NCBI GenBank assembly: GCA_965153455.1
Contig: OZ234493.1
Coordinates: forward strand, 992,001-1,056,000
Origin: Sphagnum compactum
Lineage: Eukaryota > Bryophyta > Sphagnopsida > Sphagnales
DNA: 64,000 nt
Direction of reading: 5' to 3'
This document shows, one piece after another, positions 56,251-64,000 of this stretch (the stretch's first letter is position 1; every line of letters begins with the position of its first letter). Under the pieces are notes generated by a model. The model saw nothing but the letters and a program-made list of their open reading frames with translations, was not told the origin of the DNA and searched no databases. A program made the translations under genes and the position numbers.

Positions 56251-59154
56251 ATGGTGAAGATGAATATCCACTCAGAGTTGGAAGATCTTCAAATCTCCAA
56301 GCTCAATGAGTTCTTTCTCGTCGCTGATAGAATACGGAAGGCGGGCCGCAGCGCGCGGCAAGGGTTTGGAAAATTCAAAAGCAAAACGAACCCTAACGGT
56401 GGCGGCGCTCACCTCTTCGTTCCATCAAGCGACAAGAATATTCCTCCCACCAACGAATCATTCACTTCAGCTGCTCCGCCAGTGTTGTGTTTTCGCGCTC
56501 CTCTCTCTGAACCAAGCGATTCTCCTCATGGAATTTTGCTAAGCAAAGATGAGAGAAAAGTGATCCGAGCACCGGAAGTCCCGGCCGCACCCAGTAGCTC
56601 GACAAGATGTTCCGATCCAGCTCGGAGAGCGCAAGCAACCTCAGAAAGGAGCGATGGAGGAGCTCGAGAAGGTCACCGCCATTGGTCACCTCCGGAGATC
56701 CTCCTCCCGGACATCCCGACGCAAGCTTCTTTGGGCGCGGACGAGGCATTAGGCAAATCCTCTACTCCCCAAGTACTCTCCTCTCAATCCCCCATACTCC
56801 CTCGTTTCTCAGAATCCGTTTTTGCGCTCGTTGTGGAAAAACTGGATCAGGGAAACCGGGGAGCCACCGCCGCAAGGCAAGTGGCAAGAGAGGATACCTC
56901 GGCAGCTCGAGCGAAGGATCCAATCGAGAAGAACAACAAAAGAGCATCGAGAAAGAAGCCGAGCTCTCACACAACGGCTCCTCCTCCAAATCCGACTCTG
57001 ATCGTGCACGCAAGCAGCGGACCAGGAAAAACTTCTCCCATGAGAGAAGAAACCCAAGGCCCATCGCCGGTGGACTACAGCTTGGAGCTCGAGGCGGAAT
57101 TCCCGAAAGAAATGGTGGTCGAGATGCAAGGAAACGCGGCAAGGAAGGCACACAGGACCGTCATTGGACAAATGTTGGGAGGAAGAGCGTCCTTCAAGGA
57201 ACTCCACGAGTGCCTGAAGCTCCACCTCCCGGCTACTTACAGCTCAACAACGCTCTTAACAAGAGGTTTCTTCTTGATCTACTTTGAGAACGAAGACGGA
57301 GCCACCCAAGCCAGGAAGCTCGCGTCCGTGGAGTGGAACGGACTCAGCATATCGTTCTCAAGATATAATCCAAACTTCGACGTTAACGCCTAAGGAGCGG
57401 AAGCGCTCTTCACGTACACAATCAAGGTACAGTTCCCGGACTTGCACGAGCAGTTCAGAAATGAAAAAGCGCTCACCATAATGGCGAGCAAGCTTGGAGA
57501 GGTGTTCGACATAGAAGCACCTGACTCCTACATGAAGAGGCCCGCCGGACCAATGGTCACGATCGAGGTAAGAGACATCGCCAAGCTGGCGGGTTATATC
57601 AAGATTCCATCCATCGCGGAGGGAGCCTCAACCACGGATATGATCCGCTAAAGCATTCTATACTCAGGCCTCCCGAATCAATGCCGAAAATGCCGAAGGT
57701 TCTGACATCAAGCCCGAACGTGCAACATCGCAAGAAGCAAAGCGCAGGCAGGAGCGACACAGCACAACTCCTACCCAAGCGTGACAGATGGCGGATAGCC
57801 AAGTGAGCGCCAAGCACTCTGAAAAGTGGCACGCGAGAGAGCGCAAGGCCCCACACCGGCACCGACATCGGCACACGTTCCGCAAACCTTGGGAAGATCC
57901 CAAGAGCGTGCAGAAATCAGGAATCCGTGGAATCATACCACGGCCCCACCTCCACCGACAGATTTGCCACGGACCCACTAAAGCAATCAGGCATCTGGCA
58001 CACGCCATCGGAACTCAATGACCGAAGCTCAGACGGACCTGAGAATGTCAGAATCCCCGACATCTATAAGACGGGCAGAGGGCGAGACTCGGGCGGAAAT
58101 CAAAAATCCACCGGAGGAAGCCACGACACCCAAAAACAAACTCTCCTTCGGGCTACCCGGGCTCAACGATGCACAAGTTCAGAAGACGGGAGCCAACACA
58201 AACCCTTTTGCCAGCTCGAAGGAAGAGAACCAAAGGGCGGACCGGAGCACCAAGCCTCAAGAGGACGAGTTGGAAGGATGGTCCTTCCAAGGACGAAGGA
58301 AGCATGCCCCCAAACTCGCTTCACCCAGGCCGGAAACGCAATAAACTTTGCCTCGTACCCCTCAGCAAGACACAACGCCGGGAGGCAAAAGATCCTAGCC
58401 ACACTCAGAGGTACACCCCTCCTTTTTCTCCTCACTTGGCATGTTAATTCCAACCAATGGCGAACCCTTTAGAGCCAGAATCTGGCCGGTTCTGGTTAGG
58501 GAGAAGAACGCTCAGAAAGAGACATTGGTGCACTCCAAGAACCAGAACCGACCAAGCCTCCCGATCAGCATGAGAATCACGGGATCATCCGAGGTCATTT
58601 GGACTCAAGACTCGGCTTGGGCGGACCTTATCCAACGACTGGAAACGGAGTTGGAAGAGAAAGTTCTAAGATACAGGTTGACGCTTCGAGACCGGCCTCA
58701 GCTCGAATGGAGCTGGCAAAAAGAGTCAAGTAGAGGTGGGATGGAATGCACTATTCTAGCCCACATCGACTCCGGATCCAACGCCCTCAGCGTCCAAAAT
58801 AAACGCCACTTGCATTGGAAAGCCCTGGATAGCACCCAAGGAATGAGCAATGAGATGGACTTCTCAGCTCATGCACACAATTTGCTGATGAAGGCTGAAG
58901 CGACGATCTCGGAGCATCAGGAAATCAAAAATCGCTCAGCCAGCATTCAAGCATTACCCCAGGCGGCGAGAAAGAAGCGCTACACTAAGCTCAACCTCAA
59001 CTTCATGGACCCGCCGCGGGTGGACAACGACGGCCACGGTAATCCGGACCAAGAAAAAGAAGACGGCTCCCAAGAGAGCCTAGAAAAAGACGCATCAAAA
59101 GAACCGGGATCGATCGGCCCCAAGGCCGCCCGAAATCGTCTCACATATGTTTGA
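56251..59154 (+). pseudogene. LINE ORF1 protein (DUF4283 plus CCHC knuckle), with eight in-frame stops
   Basis: ORF1 proteins of plant LINEs bind the element RNA. From the ATG at 56,251 the frame runs to 57,390. It is then broken by TAA 57,391, TAA 57,649, TGA 57,703, TAG 57,796, TGA 57,820, TAA 57,979, TAA 58,342 and TAG 58,396, yet continues in the same frame to the terminal TGA at 59,152. The DUF4283-like segment lies about codons 285-470, with LTRGFFLIYFENEDGA and VQFPDLHEQF. A zinc knuckle of spacing C-x2-C-x4-H-x4-C (57,681-57,722) has one of its internal positions changed to TGA. The N-terminal third is Ser/Pro/Lys-rich and probably disordered. At about 968 codons it is long for an ORF1. 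Confidence 0.8.
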
Positions 59155-62100
59155 AAGACCTCTCACGATGGCCTCCCTCAACGTCAGGGGGCTGAGGGGG
59201 GACTCCCCCAAACCGAAGGAGATCAAGGCATGGATCGCCGCGCTCTCCTCCCCCCCTCAAGTCCTTCTAATCCAAGAGCATCATCTAGGAAAAGAAGGCA
59301 TCCAGAAAGTTGCAAAGGGGCTAGAGTTCTGGAAAGGTACCGCGTTGTGGAATGAGGGCATCCCCATGGGACGCTCGCAAAGAATTAGTGCCGGGACGGC
59401 AATTCTAGTTGATAGAGCGACCTCCCCGCTAATCAAAGACCATGGCACAATAATGGAAGGACGCGCCCAATACGTCTCGCTCCAATCTCCAGAGGGGGGA
59501 ACCCTAACCATAATCAACGTCTACGCTCAGCGCTCCTCAAATGATAGGGCCCCTCTTTGGCGAAGCATCACTCAGGCGGACTTCACAGCGGACCATGTAG
59601 TAGTTGGAGGAGACTTCAACCACCTTGAAGAAACCACTCGACGGGGAGTATTCGGCGAGAGGCAAATTCATAGGCGCGAAGCTGCCTCATGGCACCAAAT
59701 GACATTACGCTATGGCCTGGCGGATGCCTGGAAGCTGGACAGCTTTAGGAAGATGTCAAAGAAGAACTTCACCTTTGACAATGGCAGATCCGGAGCCTTC
59801 TCGGCTGTGTCCAGGATAGACAAATTCCTAGTATCTCAGGACATAGAGGAGAGAAGGGGCAGAATAGAGGCCGCGGCCTCCATTAGGAAGCTCTCAGACC
59901 ATTCTCCGCTCATAATCACATTTTGGGGCCTCCATCCCCCTATAACCAACCCTTCGCGCTTCTTTGATGCAACCTTGCTAAGCGAGGAGGATCACAAAAC
60001 CGAGCTGTTAAACGCTTGGTCCGGTGATTCGTCGCACCCCACCAACGGTCGGGACTGGGCAGAATGGCTTGAGGCGGCAATGAAGACAGTAAACCAATGC
60101 AACGCGCGCTTGGCGAAAGAAAAAAGACGTGCCCACGGGACACGTGTCAGGACGTGCGCAAAGAAGATCTAGCTGGCGGAAATAGAGCTACAAAAAGATC
60201 CCACCAACGTGGAAGTAAAAGGCATACTATCGGATGCCCAAGGGAAGCTGGCGGAAATCTTCCAAGCATCCATGGTGCGCAACCGGCACCTCACCTCAGC
60301 CACTTGACTCAGGTACGGTGACACGTGCTCTAAAACCTTCTTTGATTTCCATCGCATAGGAACAAAGAAAACCTTGATGAGGGAACTAGTATCAGACATG
60401 GGTACCATAATCGGTCAACTAGACCTCACCCACCACGTCACAAACTTCTACTCTCGGCTTTACACCTCGGAAGCCAGCAACGCCGGCACCGCCGAGGCCC
60501 AGGAGACGTGCTGGCAAAGCGTCCCAAACAAGGTCTCAGAAGGTGTGAACGCAAGACTGATAAGTCGACTCACCCTAGAGGAGGTGCACAGGGCCATCCG
60601 AGCCTTGCCGAAAGGCAAAGCGCTGGGTCACGATGGCATACCCATGGAATTTTTCCATGAATGTGAACAAAAGATCGCACCGGACCTCTTGCAAGCATTC
60701 ACGGCAATGCTCAACGAGGGTGCCACCTCACCTTTCATCAACAAATGAGTCATCACTTTTATTCCGAAATCTGGGGACCGCTCCAGACTCAACAACTGGA
60801 GGCCTATAACGCTCCTTGGCAGCGTATACAAAATTCTGGCCAAGATTCTCGCCGGAAGACTCCAAGCGGCCCTCCCGAACATCATCAGACCCAACCAAAC
60901 TGGCTTTGTGGAATGGAGATCAATCCTAGACAACGTCTTCATGCCGCAAGAGGCGCTAGGCTGGGCTGAAGAAAGCAACCAAGATCTAGTTCTCCTTTTG
61001 CTAGACTTTGAGAAAGCATTCAACCGGATCGAATGGAACTTTTTGTTCACCGCACTAGAAAAGCTCGGATTCGACGACACTTGGATCCGCTGGGTGAAAT
61101 CGCTCTACAAAGAGGCAACATCATCCATCAAGATGAATGGAGAGCTAGGGCCGGTCTTCCAGCTGGCCAAATCAGTTAGACAAGGATGCCCCTTGGCACC
61201 CTATCTATTTATTCTTGCCACGGACGTGTTGGGTTACTTGTTGGCCGACCCCAGGTATGAGGTAGAAGGCCTCTCCCTCCCGAAAGGCGGCCTCATCAGA
61301 GACCAGACCTTCGCGGATGATACGGCTCTCTATCTAAAAGGGACTCCCGCCAATTTAGACAAGGCTCCAAGGGTACTTAAGGTATTCAGCTCGGCATCAG
61401 GCGCGAAAGTAAATTGGCATAAGTCGGCGGCCATTTGGGCAAGCAAGAATGCTCGGACCTGGCAATGAGGAACCGACGTAGGACTCAAATGGGTCCCGGA
61501 CGGGGAAGGTATTAGATACCTCGGAGTACAAGTAGGCTCCCATCTCCCTCCAGAGGCGAATTTCGACAAGATGATGGCGGCCCTAAAAAGCAAATTAATA
61601 AATTGGAGTCATAACCAACTGTCCCTGGCCGGAAGGATCTTGGTTGCCAACCAGGTCCTCCTGGCCTCTATGTGGTACATTGCCGCGTGTTGGAACCCCA
61701 ACCCACGCATGACCACGCAGATTAGAGGGGTAGTCAAGAACTTCATATGGGGGGGAAAGGACGCGCCAGCATGCGCCAAAGTCAAATGGGACACTTTGAC
61801 GCTCCCGACCACCCAAGGGGGGCTCGGGATCATTGATCCAAAAGCTCAATCCGAGGCCCTCTTGGCCAAACTGCTGATCAAAAGGCTCTCCCCGGGAGGA
61901 GAGCCTTGGAAAAAACTCATCCGACACAAGGCCGACCAAATACGGCTCCCCGTCCACAGCAAGGGACCCAACATTCCGGACGTCAATTGGATCTTCGTCG
62001 CGCCAAAGGTTAAAAGGATTCCGTGCTCAATATGGAAGAGTATAATTGGAGCTTGGATGAAAGTGAGGTCCGGACTAAGCAAGGCAGAACCGTCCAACAT

Positions 62101-63505
62101 CGTGAAAATTTACAGGCAACCAATATTCGGCAACCCTTTAATTCTAAGCGAAAGCGGAATTCCGCTAGGCCTCGGGGGATGGAGGGACGGGAGCGCCTTT
62201 GCGAGAGCCGGCTGCTCCCGAACAAAGGATCTCTGGAACCAGAGAGCTCAAACCTGGAAAAGCCTCGGAGAGCTCGGAATGAGCTATCATACTTCGAACA
62301 GACAATGTAAAGAAGCGATCATCGCCAGCATCCCTTGGCGGCTGGACGAAAGCCCCAACACTCCGAAGGAAGGAGACTAGATAAGCAACCCCTCCCCCTC
62401 CTCAGGAGCTCCCCTCGACTGGATCTATTTCGTGCTCAACGCATCCCGGGGCCAAGCCAAAGTCATCGAATTCAAAAGAAACGCCCACAACGGACGAATT
62501 CAAGCCTCCACTGACCAGGTGATCACCATCGCCACTGGCAACCTTCTTCCGGTCAGAATCCTAGAGCAAGAAAACCACGGGGCTTCCTTCAAAATCGCCA
62601 AGGAGCTAAAGACACCTAGCAAGAAGACCCCAATCTTCTGGATTTTCGAGACCGGCTTTATCCAAGATCTTCCCTGGGATCCGAGGGAATGGCATTGGCG
62701 GACCTCCTCGCCGCTAGGAGATGCGCCCTTCTTCGGATACACCGCCAAAAGAGGATACATCAACGCGCGGAGCTCCTCACACACCCCGCACATGATCACC
62801 TTCATCCAAAGCCTCAACCTTCGGAACACCTCAACCCAGCAAGCCATTGCCAGAATTTGGCACAGCGCTCGCCCAAGGAAAGTGAGCACCCTCATATGGC
62901 TCACCCTCAACCAAGGCTTACCAGTCGGCTCATGGCTCAAAATCATGGGGCTCCCCCCTCATTGCAAAGTTTGCAACTCGGGCGCTGAAGAGACCCCGCA
63001 GCACTGCTTCCTTGACTGCCCAAGAGCCCAAACCGCTTGGAAAGCTTATAAACGAATCTGGGCCGAGTGGAATTCCGTCCAGAACTTCGCTACTACCTGG
63101 CCTTTTGTGCTCCTCGGGGAAATTATCGCGGAACACGAAGATGACCCCCCCGGCCTCCTCGCGTACCACACCGGAGGCTTCACTTATCTCCGCCAACCTT
63201 TAGACATCCTTCGTAGTTTCATCCTCTACCACCTTTGGTCGGAAAGATGTAGGAAACACTTCGATGATCAATACTCTTTTCGCAAAGTCCTGATTAATGC
63301 CTAGGTGGCGACGGTGGAGGTCAGTATGGCCACCTGGAAGGCCATTAGATCTCACCGTCCGGCCAAGGACCGAGATATTCAGAGTAGAATTGAGCTTGCC
63401 TTTAGAAAAGTATGGCTGCATAAGAACATTCTCGGGACGGATAATGCCACCATTAGGTGGCACTACCTCCCCCCCTTGTACTTCCTTATTTACTCTAATG
63501 TTTGA
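59147..63505 (+). pseudogene. LINE ORF2: endonuclease, reverse transcriptase and zf-RVT, with six in-frame stops
   Basis: ORF2 makes the enzymes for target-primed reverse transcription. The apurinic-type endonuclease (59,168-59,935) shows LLIQEHHLG, the GGDFNHLEE catalytic block and SDHSPLIITF. Reverse transcriptase (about 60,560-61,560) shows GLPKGKALGHDGIP-like and WRPITLLGSVYKILAK segments, LLLLDFEKAFNRIEW, VRQGCPLAPYLFILA and the catalytic FADD. The zf-RVT domain near 62,840-63,050 shows HCKVCNSGAEETPQHCFLDC. Premature stops are TAG 60,170, TGA 60,305, TGA 60,746, TGA 61,466, TAG 62,378 and TAG 63,302. The frame never shifts and the natural end is TGA 63,503. About 1,450 codons is normal for this family. 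As written it cannot yield full-length protein. Confidence 0.85.
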
Positions 63506-64000
63506 TGGGGCTGCTGCCTCCCTCCCCGTAAGGAGTTCACCCTGCAGCTCGCCACGGAGGCTACATCCAAATGGCACATTTTCTTGGGACTCCTGAAATG
63601 GAGTCCCGAAACTGTCCCGGCGGGACTCCCAAAACTTTGAGCGGCCATAACTCCCGACTCCGGAGTTTGATCGCAACAAGGTCTAAACCAAAGTTGTAGC
63701 CCTCGTCAAGATCTTTCCAACGCCATGTCGCACTCTCTGAGACGACGTCGGGAAAGAGTCGATTTCCGACTTTTAGTGGTCGGGAGTCAAACTGCCAGTT
63801 TGACTCCCGGCCCTTCTTTTGCCCATAACATGAGCTGCAGATGTCCGAATGGCCAATGCGAGGCCATTTTTGATATCTACATTTCAAGACCTTTCCAATG
63901 TCACAAAGAACACCTCAAGGCGAGGTGTTTTGGGCCTTGCTGTTGCGCTCTAAACATTCGGGAGTCCCGGGGGACTCCAAACCTCCAACTTTTCCAAGTG
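63506..64000 (+). other. GC-rich sequence after the LINE ORF2, possibly LINE 3'-UTR or the start of another repeat
   Basis: No gene. The repeated theme 'gggactcc' / 'ggagtccc' occurs in both orientations (for example 63,589, 63,602, 63,622 and 63,960-63,980), and 'gtcgggagtcaaactgccag' is followed by 'tttgactcccgg', an inverted pair. A 'gttgtagccctcgtcaagat' plus 'ctttccaacgccatg' string looks like a dispersed repeat. The window ends inside this sequence. Confidence 0.4.

Larger units (their letters stand above)
55800..63505 (+). mobile_element. Plant LINE (non-LTR retrotransposon), two ORFs with multiple stops
   Basis: ORF1 (56,251-59,154) and ORF2 (59,147-63,505) are in the order and type of plant LINEs: a DUF4283/CCHC RNA-binding protein, then endonuclease, reverse transcriptase and zf-RVT. 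ORF1 keeps one frame throughout and ORF2 keeps the next, interrupted only by stop codons. The element is much richer in GC than the surrounding DNA. No poly(A) tail or target duplication was seen, so the 3' border is unsettled and may lie beyond the window or in the GC-rich tail after 63,505. Confidence 0.85.

Noticed and set aside
56607-57287. 226-codon alternative frame over LINE ORF1
   Set aside because: The DUF4283 features and continuity to the zinc knuckle are in the other frame; this one is Arg/Ser-rich and featureless.
56251-63505. Alternative genetic code explaining the LINE stops
   Set aside because: TAA, TAG and TGA all occur as interruptions, while the TCP and copia genes use the standard code normally; deamination-type mutation is simpler.

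Overview
This is a piece of a plant nuclear genome. The evidence is a class I TCP transcription factor, a six-exon reductase gene of the cinnamoyl-CoA reductase-like family, plant-type copia, LINE and hAT elements, and AT-rich intergenic DNA with long gene-free stretches. The large gaps and dense nested transposons suit a fern, lycophyte, bryophyte or gymnosperm better than a compact flowering-plant genome. I cannot place the species.

Layout. 1-4,190: repeat remnants, with a pyrimidine-rich tract, DNA-transposon-like motifs and a compound inverted repeat (2,958-4,186). 4,190-13,470: a gene-like, less AT-rich island with the intact TCP gene (9,975-11,756, +), preceded by a long leader that probably contains an intron. 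13,478-18,348: a decayed hAT transposon with an 8-bp target duplication (7 of 8 matching). 18,350-31,900: no confident gene, with a degenerate tandem array, several exon-like open frames and tRNA-derived SINE-like pieces. 31,911-37,376: a young, apparently intact Ty1/copia element on the minus strand, with near-identical LTRs and a perfect 5-bp target duplication. 38,912-41,048 (minus): an SDR reductase gene whose six exons can be assembled and whose fourth intron appears to be GC-AG. 41,400-45,100: intergenic DNA with a SINE and an orphan hAT end. 45,150-52,640: two hAT pseudogenes tail to tail, the first split by a 4-kb fold-back structure (46,928-50,961). 52,620-55,800: a small TIR element and AT-rich tandem repeats with G runs. 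55,800 to the end: GC-rich DNA with a LINE whose two reading frames carry 14 in-frame stops but no visible frameshift.

The only convincing cellular genes are the TCP factor and the reductase. They are unrelated and about 27 kb apart. Three structures deserve most attention. First, compound inverted repeats at two unrelated loci share the unusual order +X +Y -X -Y. Second, the LINE shows a stop-only decay pattern. Third, the copia LTR carries telomere-box-like repeats just upstream of its TATA box. All calls come from reading the sequence; no database search, alignment program or fold prediction was run.
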